57,975 nucleotides of DNA from Ezakiella coagulans (lineage in GTDB: Bacteria; Bacillota; Clostridia; Tissierellales; Peptoniphilaceae): contig NZ_QEKV01000010.1 in the NCBI RefSeq assembly GCF_003096635.1, positions 1 through 57,975 on the forward strand. Direction: 5' to 3'. The notes under the pieces were generated by a model that saw only the letters and a list, made by a program, of their open reading frames with translations, did not search any database and was not told the origin of the DNA. Of this stretch, positions 25,884-33,832 are shown piece by piece; the first letter of the stretch is position 1, and every line of letters begins with the position of its first letter. The translations under genes were made by a program, and so were the position numbers.

Positions 25884-26778
25884 ATATGAACAATATATTG
25901 AAATAGAGGCAGGTGAAGACGCTAAGAAGCTGAATGATGCTTTGAAGCGCCTTTATATTTCACATAGAACTTTTAAACGCTACTATTACCGCGACCTTAT
26001 TCGGGTTGACGGAAAGTGGGTGAAACACATCGCCCCTGTAAAGAAAGGCAGCAAAATCAGTTTTAGAATTCCGGGGAGCTACACACCGATCGGTCTTCCT
26101 GCTGAAGCACCGGAAGTGCTCTATGAAGACGATATGATTTTTCTTTTAAATAAACCGGCGGGGATTCTTACGCATGAATCGAGAAATCACTTCGGGGTGA
26201 ATTTAAAGGACATGGTCTCGACACTTTTTAATGAAAGAGAAATTTTTGAGCCGGTCAGGTTTATAAATCGACTTGACATGGACACGTCGGGAATTATTAT
26301 GATTGCAAAGCACGACATCGCACAAGGATATTATCAAAAGTTGCACGATGCGGGCAAGATTAAAAAAGAATATATTATGATTGCGAAGGCTGAATCGCCG
26401 CTTACGAAAAAAACTACAATCACAACGAGAATTGGTCGTGATGAAATCGGAATAAAAAGAAAAGCTGTTGAAGAAAATGAGGAAGGACTCGATGCAAAGA
26501 CAATTTTTACGCCGCTTTATTTTAAAAATGGATATGAAATTTTGAAAGCGGAGATAAAAACGGGAAGGACGCACCAAATCCGTGTGCACTTGGGAACTAT
26601 GGGAAAAGTTCTTTTGGGCGATGAGCTTTATGGCGGAGACAAAACTTTGATTTCACGTCAGGCACTTCACAGCTACAGACTGCGGACTTTTGATTTAAAT
26701 GGCGATAAAATAGATGTGTTTTCGGAAATGCCCGAAGATATGAAGATGGTTATAAGGAAGATTAGAGATGAGCTTTAA
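25876..26778 (+). CDS. RluA-family pseudouridine synthase
   Basis: This is a predicted 300-residue RNA pseudouridine synthase acting on rRNA or tRNA. An N-terminal S4-like region (about 15-75, KLNDALKRLYISHRTFKRYYYRDLIRVDG) precedes the catalytic domain with INRLDMDTSGIIM, where the Asp of RLD is catalytic. HQIRVHL-type and LLGDELYGG motifs follow. The ATG at 25876 overlaps the CapA stop by 8 bases with GGGGA upstream; an in-frame ATG six codons earlier is possible. Target specificity (RluC, RluD or YhcT-like) cannot be set from sequence alone. The last 11 bases overlap the lipid-kinase gene. Confidence 0.9.
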   Translation: MNRYEQYIEIEAGEDAKKLNDALKRLYISHRTFKRYYYRDLIRVDGKWVKHIAPVKKGSKISFRIPGSYTPIGLPAEAPEVLYEDDMIFLLNKPAGILTHESRNHFGVNLKDMVSTLFNEREIFEPVRFINRLDMDTSGIIMIAKHDIAQGYYQKLHDAGKIKKEYIMIAKAESPLTKKTTITTRIGRDEIGIKRKAVEENEEGLDAKTIFTPLYFKNGYEILKAEIKTGRTHQIRVHLGTMGKVLLGDELYGGDKTLISRQALHSYRLRTFDLNGDKIDVFSEMPEDMKMVIRKIRDEL

Positions 26779-27691
26779 AAAATATCTTTTTATACTTTCA
26801 AAAAAAGCGGCAGGAGGAAGAAATCTTCCATCTGTCGAGGAAATAAGGAAGTATGTAGATCCAAATCTCGATATTGAGATTGTTACAACCGAATATAAAA
26901 ATCATACGACGGAGCTTGCAAGGGAATTTGGACTAAAAAATCCGGGCTCAGTTATTGTTGCTTGCGGTGGTGACGGCACTCTTCGTGAAGTCGCAAAAGG
27001 CGTTTACGGAACTGATAGTTATTTTGCGTTTCTTCCTTGTGGAACGGGAAACGATTTTAACAGAAGTGTTTCCGTGGAGAACGACACGATAAAACTTTTG
27101 AAGAACATTCACAATTTGAAGCCGGATGTGCTCGATTTGATTGAAATCGGCGGAGACATCTGTCTTAATGTGTGGTCGTTCGGATTTGACGCAGATCTTC
27201 TTGTTGAGGCGAAAAAAATTCAAAAAAAATATCCGAAAGTTATGGAGAGCTCGTATCTTTTTGCTGCGCTTAAAACTGTTTTCGGAAAAATTTCTTCGAA
27301 AATCGAATACGAAGTCGAAACAGTTTCGGGAGAAATCAAAAAGGGAAGTGGCTATTATACTTTAGGGAATATTGCGAACGGAAAATATTACGGCGGAGGT
27401 TTTAATCCCGCACCGCTTGCAGATGTGTCCGACGGCGTTCTAAACTTTATGCTCGTCGATAAAATGAGCGTTGTTGAACTCGTGTCTTTAATCAGCAAAT
27501 ATAAAAGGGGCGAGCACACTTCTATAAAAAAAGTCCACATGTTCGAGGTGACGAGGGGAAAAATACGCTCGCTTGAAGGTGAACTCATCGGAAATTTCGA
27601 CGGCGATATCATTCCATTTCGCGAAGCGGAATTCCGAGTTTTGAAACATGCGCTGAAATTTGCAAGATTTAGGGAGAATATTTATGGATAA
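26768..27691 (+). CDS. Diacylglycerol/lipid kinase family protein (DagK_cat, YegS/BmrU-like)
   Basis: This 307-residue lipid kinase of the DAGK catalytic family probably phosphorylates a diacylglycerol-like membrane lipid at the cytoplasmic face. The nucleotide-binding GGDGTLREVAKG (about residues 66-77) and PCGTGNDFNRS (about 93-103) are diagnostic. The C-terminal domain has GGGFNPAPLADVSDG and the closing GNFDGD segment. It is encoded inside the long origin operon, overlapping the pseudouridine synthase and the acetyltransferase. Whether it is DgkB-like for lipoteichoic-acid recycling cannot be decided here. Confidence 0.88.
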   Translation: MSFKKYLFILSKKAAGGRNLPSVEEIRKYVDPNLDIEIVTTEYKNHTTELAREFGLKNPGSVIVACGGDGTLREVAKGVYGTDSYFAFLPCGTGNDFNRSVSVENDTIKLLKNIHNLKPDVLDLIEIGGDICLNVWSFGFDADLLVEAKKIQKKYPKVMESSYLFAALKTVFGKISSKIEYEVETVSGEIKKGSGYYTLGNIANGKYYGGGFNPAPLADVSDGVLNFMLVDKMSVVELVSLISKYKRGEHTSIKKVHMFEVTRGKIRSLEGELIGNFDGDIIPFREAEFRVLKHALKFARFRENIYG

Positions 27692-28247
27692 TATAAAAAT
27701 TGAAACGGAAAGACTTATCATAAGACCAATTTCGATGTTTGACGCAAAGGATATGTTCGAATATGCGAAGGACAAGGAAATGACGAGATTTATGGGATGG
27801 GATGCACACCAAAAAATCGAAGACACTCTTGCGGCTCTAAAAAATATGGTCGAACGCGATGGCAATTATCCGACATTTGCAATTGTTTTAAAGGAAAACA
27901 AAAAAATGATCGGCACAATCGACGCCATAATTTTTGGAAAAGGCAAAGCTTTAAAAGCGGAAATAGGATATGCACTTTCGCGTGAGTATTGGAACAAGGG
28001 TATCATGACGGAAGCTGCAACTGCAGTTGTCGGTCATCTTTTTACAAATTATGACATACACAGAGTTCAGGCGAAGCACGATTTAAAGAACCCCGCATCC
28101 GGTAAAGTTATGGAGCATATTGGAATGATAAAAGAGGGAACTTTGAGAGACTATCTCTATGTCAAGGGCGAATATGCGACGATGAACCTGTATTCGATGC
28201 TTCGAGATGAATGGGATGATTTATACGGCAAAGAGTTGGGTAAATAG
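27684..28247 (+). CDS. GNAT-family acetyltransferase (RimJ/RimL-like)
   Basis: This 187-residue N-acetyltransferase uses acetyl-CoA. The N-terminal IETERLIIRPISMFDAKDMFEYAKD is the RimJ/RimL-type opening; the acetyl-CoA region is around GYALSREYWNKGIMTEAA and the C-terminal part has HRVQAKHDLKNPASGKVMEHIGMIKEGTLRDYLYVKGEY. The ATG at 27684 has AGGGAG seven bases upstream; an in-frame Met eight codons earlier lacks a site and lies inside the lipid-kinase gene. The substrate (protein N-terminus, ribosomal protein or small molecule) is unknown. Confidence 0.9.
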   Translation: MDNIKIETERLIIRPISMFDAKDMFEYAKDKEMTRFMGWDAHQKIEDTLAALKNMVERDGNYPTFAIVLKENKKMIGTIDAIIFGKGKALKAEIGYALSREYWNKGIMTEAATAVVGHLFTNYDIHRVQAKHDLKNPASGKVMEHIGMIKEGTLRDYLYVKGEYATMNLYSMLRDEWDDLYGKELGK

Positions 28248-28271
28248 AAAGTAGTTGAAAGGAGGATTAAT

Positions 28272-28523
28272 ATGGAAAGAGCAGCAACACTTCAAAGATT
28301 TTTGTTAGGCGTTCAAATTGCGGACTTGATTTTAAAAGTGTGTCTTTTTGTGGCACTGATAGTTTTAGTAATTATTGCAATCTCTTATTTGAAACAAAGA
28401 AAGAGAATCGAACTCGAATTTCACAAGAAAAAAATGAGCGAAGGAAAAACTCATGTAGATGTATTTAAAAAGGAAATCGACGATACGCTTTATGCAAAAA
28501 GAGACGAAGACGATTTGGAATAA
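28272..28523 (+). CDS. Small single-pass membrane protein, 83 aa
   Basis: This 83-residue protein has one transmembrane helix (about 20-43, LILKVCLFVALIVLVIIAISYL) followed by a basic, then acidic, cytoplasmic tail (KQRKRIELEFHKKK to RDEDDLE). The ribosome site GGAGG is 7 bases upstream. The family is not recognised. It is the last gene before a clear terminator (28538-28558) and thus the end of the run that begins at dnaN. Coding is supported by ribosome site, composition and spacing. Confidence 0.75.
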   Translation: MERAATLQRFLLGVQIADLILKVCLFVALIVLVIIAISYLKQRKRIELEFHKKKMSEGKTHVDVFKKEIDDTLYAKRDEDDLE

Positions 28524-28537
28524 TGAATTTTAATTAA

Positions 28538-28558
28538 GCCGAATGAACTCGGCTTTTT
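28538..28558 (+). terminator. Terminator of the long origin operon
   Basis: GCCGA (28538-28542) pairs with TCGGC (28549-28553), followed by TTTTT. It is the first convincing plus-strand terminator after dnaA. Confidence 0.8.
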
Positions 28559-28638
28559 TATTGCGTAAATTTATTTTAAGTAATGCCGAAAATGTTTCAC
28601 AGTCGTGGTAATTATGGAATTTTTGTAACGATTTTATC

Positions 28639-28667
28639 TTGAATAGAAGCGGCTTATATGTTATAAT
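28639..28667 (+). promoter_or_regulatory. mgtE promoter
   Basis: TTGAAT (28639-28644), a 17-bp spacer and TATAAT (28662-28667) lie about 30 bases before the mgtE start. The leader is too short to hold an M-box magnesium riboswitch. Confidence 0.75.
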
Positions 28668-28696
28668 TACTTTATATATTGAAAAGGAGGGATAAG

Positions 28697-30067
28697 ATGG
28701 ATTACGCAGATAAAAGACTTCTTGAGCTGGAAGAACTTGAAGAACAGTTTAAAGAATTAATAAAAAATAAAAAGCTCAAAGAAGCAAAGGCATTGATTGA
28801 AAATTTAAATGAAGTCGACGTTGCAACCCTGATAGACAAACTGGACCCTACAACAGGTACAGTAGTTTTTAGGATGTTACCCAAGGATATAGCGGCGGAT
28901 GTTTTCGCAAATTTTGACAGTGAACAACAACAGGCTATTATACGTTCTTCAACGGATGCCGAAATAAAGGGAATAATGGATGAACTTTATTTCGACGATA
29001 AGGTCGACATGTTGGAGGAAATGCCGTCAAACGTGGTAAATTCTCTATTAAAGTATTCCGCTCCTGAAGAAAGAAATTTGATTAATCAGTTTTTAAAATA
29101 CCCGGAAAATTCTGCCGGCTCTCTTATGACAATCGAGTATGTTTCTTTGAAAAAGGAAATGACCGTCGAAGAGAGTTTCAGAAAGATTAAACGCGAAGGT
29201 ATTGATAAAGAAACTATTTATACACTTTATGTCACAGATAACTACAGAAGACTTATAGGTATTTTGTCTTTGAGGGAACTTATTGTTGCACCTGCGGAAA
29301 CGAGGATCAACGATCTTATGCGTTCCGAAGTTGTGTATGTGCACACCCACGATGACCAGGAAGATGTTGCAAATCTATTTAGAAAGTACGGATTCGAAGC
29401 AATTCCGGTTGTGGATAATGAAAAACGTATAGTCGGAATTATCACATACGACGATATTATTGATATTATTGAAGAAGAAACAAACGAAGACTTCCAAATC
29501 ATGGCAGCTATCACGCCGTCGGAAGACGAGTATTTGGAATCAGGCGTTTTTAATCTTGCAAAGCACAGAATTATGTGGCTGATGGTTCTTATGATTTCAA
29601 GCACCATAACCCAAAGGATTATTGCTGGATATGAATCATATCTTTACAGCGTGGTGGGACTTTCGACATTCATCCCGATGCTCATGGACACAGGCGGTAA
29701 CAGCGGAAGCCAAAGTAGTACACTTGTTATTCGCGGACTCGCAACGGGCGACGTAAAGCCGAAAGATTGGTATAAAGTCATGTGGAAAGAGTTTAGAATA
29801 GCTGTCGTTGTCGGTATCGTTCTTTCGATAATCAGTTATTTTAAAATTATTTATTTTGATAAAATGCCGAACAATATTGCACTCACAGTAAGTTTAACGC
29901 TTATTTTTGCAGTTATGACGGCAAAGGTTGTCGGTGGAATTCTCCCGATTGCCGCACACAAATTAAAGCTTGACCCGGCGATTATGGCTTCGCCTTTAAT
30001 CACGACAATTGCCGATGCCACTTCATTAATAGTTTATTTCGTTTTAGCACAAAACATTATCGGTTAA
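28697..30067 (+). CDS. mgtE: Magnesium transporter MgtE
   Basis: This 456-residue homodimeric Mg2+ channel starts at ATG 28697, with AGGAGG seven bases upstream. The cytoplasmic N domain (about 1-125) is a helical superhelix of Leu/Glu repeats. Two CBS domains (about 130-250) contain the regulatory Mg2+ sites, and a five-helix membrane domain (about 280-456) includes the pore motif TGGNSGSQSSTLVIRG. The CBS and N domains close the pore at high internal Mg2+. It has its own promoter and terminator, so it is a single-gene unit and is probably controlled at the protein level. Confidence 0.96.
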   Translation: MDYADKRLLELEELEEQFKELIKNKKLKEAKALIENLNEVDVATLIDKLDPTTGTVVFRMLPKDIAADVFANFDSEQQQAIIRSSTDAEIKGIMDELYFDDKVDMLEEMPSNVVNSLLKYSAPEERNLINQFLKYPENSAGSLMTIEYVSLKKEMTVEESFRKIKREGIDKETIYTLYVTDNYRRLIGILSLRELIVAPAETRINDLMRSEVVYVHTHDDQEDVANLFRKYGFEAIPVVDNEKRIVGIITYDDIIDIIEEETNEDFQIMAAITPSEDEYLESGVFNLAKHRIMWLMVLMISSTITQRIIAGYESYLYSVVGLSTFIPMLMDTGGNSGSQSSTLVIRGLATGDVKPKDWYKVMWKEFRIAVVVGIVLSIISYFKIIYFDKMPNNIALTVSLTLIFAVMTAKVVGGILPIAAHKLKLDPAIMASPLITTIADATSLIVYFVLAQNIIG

Positions 30068-30072
30068 TTATG

Positions 30073-30106
30073 GCGGCAAATAGACAAAAAGTCTATGCCG
30101 CTTTTT
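30073..30106 (+). terminator. Terminator of mgtE
   Basis: GCGGC with AGAC on the left pairs with GTCT and GCCGC on the right around an AAAAA loop, followed by TTTTT. It starts six bases past the mgtE stop codon and just before the cysS ribosome site. Confidence 0.8.
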
Positions 30107-30124
30107 GTATAGGAAAGGATTTTT

Positions 30125-31516
30125 ATGAAATTATATAATAGTTTAACAAATAAAAAAGAGGAGTTTCGTCCGATTGAAGAAGGAAAAGTTTCAATATATG
30201 CATGCGGCCCGACAGTCTACAATGACATGCACGTCGGAAACGTGAGACCGCAAGTTGTATTTGATGTTTTGAGGAGATTTTTCATCTATCTCGGCTACGA
30301 TGTGAAATATGTTTCGAATTTCACCGACGTCGACGACAAAATTATAAACAAGGCTAATGAAGAAAACACAACAATAGACGTAATTTCAAAGAGATATATC
30401 AAGAGTGTTGAAGACGATTTAAAGGCACTTCACGTCTATGATTATCCTATCATTCATCCGACCTGTACCGAGCACATGGACGACATAATCGAGTTCATTG
30501 ACGGGCTTATTAAGAAGGGTTTTGCATACGAATCAAACGGCGATGTTTATTTTAGAGTAAGGAAACTTAAGGACTACGGCAAGCTTTCGAACAGAAATAT
30601 CGAAGACCTCGAAGTGGGAGCAAGAATCGAAAAAAATGAAATCAAAGAAGACCCGCTTGACTTCACACTTTGGAAAAAGAAAAAAGAAGGCGAAGTTTAT
30701 TGGGATTCACCATGGAGCGAAGGTCGTCCGGGCTGGCATATCGAATGCTCGACAATGATTAAGTCGATTTTCGGCGGCACGATTGACATTCACTGCGGCG
30801 GTGAAGATTTGAAATTCCCGCACCACGAAAACGAAATCGCACAATCCGAAGCACTAATGGACAAGCCGCTTGCACATTATTGGCTGCACAATGGTATGAT
30901 CAACATCGAAAACGTGAAGATGAGCAAAAGTCTCGGCAATTTCTTGTACGCAAAGGATTTTCTCGAAAAAGAATCCGGCGAAGTTCTGAGATTTTTCATT
31001 TTGAATGCTCACTACAGAAAGCCGCTAAACTTTAACGCCGAAGCTATTGAAGCGGCAAAGACTTCTTTGAGAAGACTTAAAAATTCGAAGAAAAGACTCA
31101 CAGAACTTTTGGAAAATGCGGAAGATAAACCGGTAAATGATGAGATTTCGAAAAAAATCGGAGAAATAAGAGAGTCATTTAAGGCACACATGGGCGATGA
31201 TTTGAACACGCCGGACGCTTTTTCGGATATGTTCGCACTTTCGAAATTTGCAAACTCGGCACTTGATGAAAATTCTTCAAAGGGTTCTATTGAGGAAGCT
31301 CTGAAACTTTTCGGAGAATTTACGGAAGTGCTCGGAATTTTGCAAGAGGATGAAGAGAGCGGTATAGACTCTGAAGTGAAAGAACTCATTCAAAAAAGAG
31401 ATGAAGCAAGAAAGAATAAAGACTACAAACTCTCCGACGAAATCAGAGACCGTTTGACGGAAATGGGATATATCGTCAAAGATACTCCGAACGGCACAGA
31501 GGTGGAGAAGAAATGA
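30125..31516 (+). CDS. cysS: Cysteinyl-tRNA synthetase
   Basis: This 463-residue class I aminoacyl-tRNA synthetase charges tRNA-Cys. The HIGH-like MHVGN (in PTVYNDMHVGNVRP), zinc ligands including Cys28 and the ECSTM Cys with the HHENE cluster, and the KMSKSLGN loop are all present. The C-terminal helical anticodon-binding region ends at 463, the usual length. AGGAAAGG precedes the ATG. The leader between the mgtE terminator and the start is too short for a T-box. It starts a four-gene unit, cysS-mrnC-rlmB-yacP, with overlapping genes, conserved in many Firmicutes. Confidence 0.97.
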   Translation: MKLYNSLTNKKEEFRPIEEGKVSIYACGPTVYNDMHVGNVRPQVVFDVLRRFFIYLGYDVKYVSNFTDVDDKIINKANEENTTIDVISKRYIKSVEDDLKALHVYDYPIIHPTCTEHMDDIIEFIDGLIKKGFAYESNGDVYFRVRKLKDYGKLSNRNIEDLEVGARIEKNEIKEDPLDFTLWKKKKEGEVYWDSPWSEGRPGWHIECSTMIKSIFGGTIDIHCGGEDLKFPHHENEIAQSEALMDKPLAHYWLHNGMINIENVKMSKSLGNFLYAKDFLEKESGEVLRFFILNAHYRKPLNFNAEAIEAAKTSLRRLKNSKKRLTELLENAEDKPVNDEISKKIGEIRESFKAHMGDDLNTPDAFSDMFALSKFANSALDENSSKGSIEEALKLFGEFTEVLGILQEDEESGIDSEVKELIQKRDEARKNKDYKLSDEIRDRLTEMGYIVKDTPNGTEVEKK

Positions 31517-31902
31517 TAACTGACGAAGTCTATCAAATGGACGTTTTAAATCTTGCATTTTTGGGCGACGCAGTGTATGAACTTTTGGTTAGGGAAATGA
31601 TTTCCACAAAAAACATGCGTGTAAATGAGCTCCACAAAGAGGCTATACACTTTGTGTCTGCAAACAGCCAATGTGCAGATTTAGACGTGATATGGGAAGA
31701 CTTGGATAAACGTGAACAAACAATCGTGAAGCGTGCGAGAAATAAAAGACTGCATGCACCGAAACACACAAAGCCACAGGTTTACACTCTTGCAACCGGA
31801 TTTGAAGCACTTTTCGGAGCACTCTATTTGAGTGGCGAGAAAGAGAGAATAGCCGGACTTTTCGAGAAGATAAAGGAGAATAAGTATGGAAATAATCGGT
31901 AG
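31513..31902 (+). CDS. mrnC: Mini-ribonuclease III
   Basis: This 129-residue RNase III-like endonuclease lacks the double-stranded RNA-binding domain. In Bacillus it matures 23S rRNA ends. The RNase III core is visible as LAFLGDAVYELLVREMI near the N-terminus, with catalytic Asp, and GFEALFGALYLSGE near the C-terminus, with the second acidic site. It overlaps cysS by 4 bases and rlmB by 17, so translation is coupled. The neighbour rlmB is a 23S rRNA methyltransferase, which fits an rRNA maturation role. Confidence 0.95.
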   Translation: MITDEVYQMDVLNLAFLGDAVYELLVREMISTKNMRVNELHKEAIHFVSANSQCADLDVIWEDLDKREQTIVKRARNKRLHAPKHTKPQVYTLATGFEALFGALYLSGEKERIAGLFEKIKENKYGNNR

Positions 31903-32599
31903 ACAAGGCGTATATGTTGCACTTGAGGACGACAGAATCGAAAAAATTCGCCTCGTTGTCATGGACAGAAACAATGAACGCATAAAAGATATTATTGAAC
32001 TTGCCGAAAAAAAGAATATAAAAATAAGTGAAGACAGAAATTTCTTCAACAAATTTAAACGCTCACATCAAGGGGTTGCACTTGTGATTCCGGAGTTTAA
32101 ATATATGGAACTCGACGAAATGTTTGCACTCCCGAAAGAGGAAAGGGAAGTTGTGGTTGCACTCGACTCGATTGAAGACGTGAACAATCTCGGCTCTATC
32201 ATAAGAAGTGCGAGCGTGTTCGGCGTTTCGAAAATTATAATTCCGAAAGACAGAGCGGCGGATGTTACTCCTGCGGTTATAAAAACATCGCAAGGCGGCA
32301 TTGCCGACGTTGACATAATAAAAGTCACAAATCTTTCGAGAGCACTCAAAGATGCGAAGGACAAGGGATACTTCGTCATCGGTTGCCACATGGAAGGCGA
32401 GCCTATGGAAAATTTCGTTTCGCCGCCGGTAATCATTGTCGTCGGCAACGAACACAAGGGAATTCGCCCGGGCGTTTTAAAAGAATGCGACAAGGTGCAC
32501 ACTATACCGATGTCCAAAAAATCAAGTGTCGGATCTCTGAACGCCGGCATTGCGGGTTCGATTATGTTCTATGAATATTTTAAGGCATTCGGAGTATAG
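31886..32599 (+). CDS. rlmB: 23S rRNA 2'-O-ribose methyltransferase RlmB (TrmH/SpoU family)
   Basis: This 237-residue SPOUT methyltransferase is predicted to methylate the 2'-O of a 23S rRNA guanosine (Gm2251 in E. coli). An N-terminal RNA-binding L30-like domain (about 1-70) is followed by the knotted catalytic domain with NNLGSIIRSASVFG (motif 1), IIVVGNEHKGI (motif 2) and SLNAGIAGSIMFYE (motif 3). AAAGGAG lies 8 bases before the ATG at 31886. It sits within a cluster devoted to tRNA charging and rRNA maturation. Related TrmH enzymes modify tRNA, so exact target is by neighbourhood. Confidence 0.9.
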   Translation: MEIIGRQGVYVALEDDRIEKIRLVVMDRNNERIKDIIELAEKKNIKISEDRNFFNKFKRSHQGVALVIPEFKYMELDEMFALPKEEREVVVALDSIEDVNNLGSIIRSASVFGVSKIIIPKDRAADVTPAVIKTSQGGIADVDIIKVTNLSRALKDAKDKGYFVIGCHMEGEPMENFVSPPVIIVVGNEHKGIRPGVLKECDKVHTIPMSKKSSVGSLNAGIAGSIMFYEYFKAFGV

Positions 32600-33098
32600 C
32601 GACCTCATCCTGGTTGATGGGTACAATCTTCTCTTTGCGGACAAAACTTTGAAAGAACTTTCGGAGACCAGCCTTGAAGAGGCGAGACTCCGACTTGAAA
32701 GTTTGCTTTCGGGTTACTCGCTTTATGTAAAAAAACAAATTGTGGTTATCTACGACGGTCATTTTGTTAAAGACAACCGTGGTGATGAATTTATGCGTGA
32801 CAATTTGGGCGTAGTGTTTACGAGGGAGAACGAAACTGCGGACTCGAGAATTGAATCATTGTCGTTTTCACTTTCGGAGCGGTTTAATCTAACGGTTGTC
32901 ACAAGCGACTTCGCTGAGCAGACGCTTGTTCTTATGAATAAAATTGAAAGAATGGGTTCGAGGGAGTTTTTAAATCGCCTGAAAGACAGCTATAAACTTG
33001 AAAAAAAGATGCACAAAAGAAAAACTCTTGTCGCCGAAAAAAGTACTTCCGATTGGAAGGAGATTTTAAAAGAGCTACGAGAAAATCTTGAGGAATAA
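32571..33098 (+). CDS. NYN-domain ribonuclease, YacP/Rae1 family
   Basis: This 175-residue protein has a PIN-like NYN domain. LILVDGYNLLF near the N-terminus holds the first catalytic Asp, and VVIYDGHF and VTSDFAEQTL further acidic residues. The Bacillus homologue YacP (Rae1) cleaves mRNA in the ribosomal A site. It follows rlmB, as in many Firmicutes. The start is uncertain: ATG 32571 lies inside rlmB and lacks a good ribosome site, but no later start precedes the conserved VDGYN strand. A C-terminal basic helix (KLEKKMHKRK) could contact RNA. Confidence 0.88.
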   Translation: MNILRHSEYSDLILVDGYNLLFADKTLKELSETSLEEARLRLESLLSGYSLYVKKQIVVIYDGHFVKDNRGDEFMRDNLGVVFTRENETADSRIESLSFSLSERFNLTVVTSDFAEQTLVLMNKIERMGSREFLNRLKDSYKLEKKMHKRKTLVAEKSTSDWKEILKELRENLEE

Positions 33099-33102
33099 AA
33101 TA

Positions 33103-33136
33103 AAGCTGATTTCCGTTTTGGAAGTCAGCTTTTTTG
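33103..33136. terminator. Bidirectional terminator between convergent genes
   Basis: AAGCTGA with TTCC pairs with GGAA and TCAGCTT around GTTTT, with a T run on the plus side and an A run on the left. It separates the plus-strand cysS operon from the minus-strand genes that follow, the major strand switch of the window. Confidence 0.8.
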
Positions 33137-33140
33137 TGTA

Positions 33141-33665
33141 TTATTCTCCGGCTTTAAATTCCATGATTGCGTTCATAATGTCATCCACATTTGCGATGAG
33201 CCATTTGTCGCCCTCTTTTTTAAGGAACACACTTTTTTCGAGTTCAACCATATGCATCCCGTCGACATCGACGTCTTTGATTTTTGGGGCACCCCCTTCG
33301 ATTGTCGGGTTATTTAGCCCGACTTTGCTTATATAATCGCCCATATCTATCGATTTAAACTTGTACATAAGGGAGCCTTCGGTTTTATCTTTTTCGATTT
33401 TTCCCGAAAGATATTTCAATGAAATTTTCGAAAGATATGTTTCCATAAATTCTCTTTCGAAATCGTCTTCCCATTCTGTGTTTCGCATTTGTTCCTGCTC
33501 TTCGCTTAAAACGAAGTCTGCAGCTTTTTTAAAATCCGCATCTTTTAAAGCAGCGAAAAAATGGTCGACTGTTTCCTTTGCCTTGTCGGTTTCGGTCTTA
33601 TTACCGCATCCATAAGTCGTCGTTAAAACAAAAATTGTAAGTATAATAAATAATAACTTTTTCAT
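33141..33665 (-). CDS. Putative lipoprotein with NTF2-like (DUF4878-type) domain
   Basis: This 174-residue exported protein starts at ATG 33665, with GGAGGAAGAA just upstream. A signal peptide of about 19 residues ends at YGC, a lipobox that fits only loosely, so lipid attachment is likely but not certain. The mature part begins with KAKETVDHFFAALKDADFKKAADFV, a helix pattern typical of DUF4878/NTF2-like lipoproteins, and ends with a strand region KWLIANVDDIMNAI. No catalytic motif is seen. It lies in a separate unit between two terminators. The role is unknown. Confidence 0.75.
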   Translation of the reverse strand: MKKLLFIILTIFVLTTTYGCGNKTETDKAKETVDHFFAALKDADFKKAADFVLSEEQEQMRNTEWEDDFEREFMETYLSKISLKYLSGKIEKDKTEGSLMYKFKSIDMGDYISKVGLNNPTIEGGAPKIKDVDVDGMHMVELEKSVFLKKEGDKWLIANVDDIMNAIMEFKAGE

Positions 33666-33793
33666 TTCTTCCTCCATTAAATTGCTGCAAAATTTTTCAC
33701 CTTGAATAATTGCTTAGTAATAAAATTCATATTCAAAAAATTTCGCTAAATAAATTCATGATAAGTATATTATACTATAAATTTTCCCAAAAA

Positions 33794-33826
33794 TCAAAAA
33801 ACATCCAATCAAAAGATTGAGTGTTT
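33794..33826 (-). terminator. Terminator of the first vWA-hydrolase gene
   Basis: On the minus strand CACTCAATC (33815-33823) pairs imperfectly with GATTGGATG (33802-33810) around TTTT, followed by TTTTTT. The paralogous gene has nearly the same terminator at 36189-36222. Confidence 0.75.
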
Positions 33827-33832
33827 TAAAAT

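Noticed and set aside
28668-28696. M-box magnesium riboswitch before mgtE
   Set aside because: The promoter leaves only about 30 bases of leader, too short for an M-box.
30107-30124. T-box before cysS
   Set aside because: The gap between the mgtE terminator and cysS is too short to hold a T-box.
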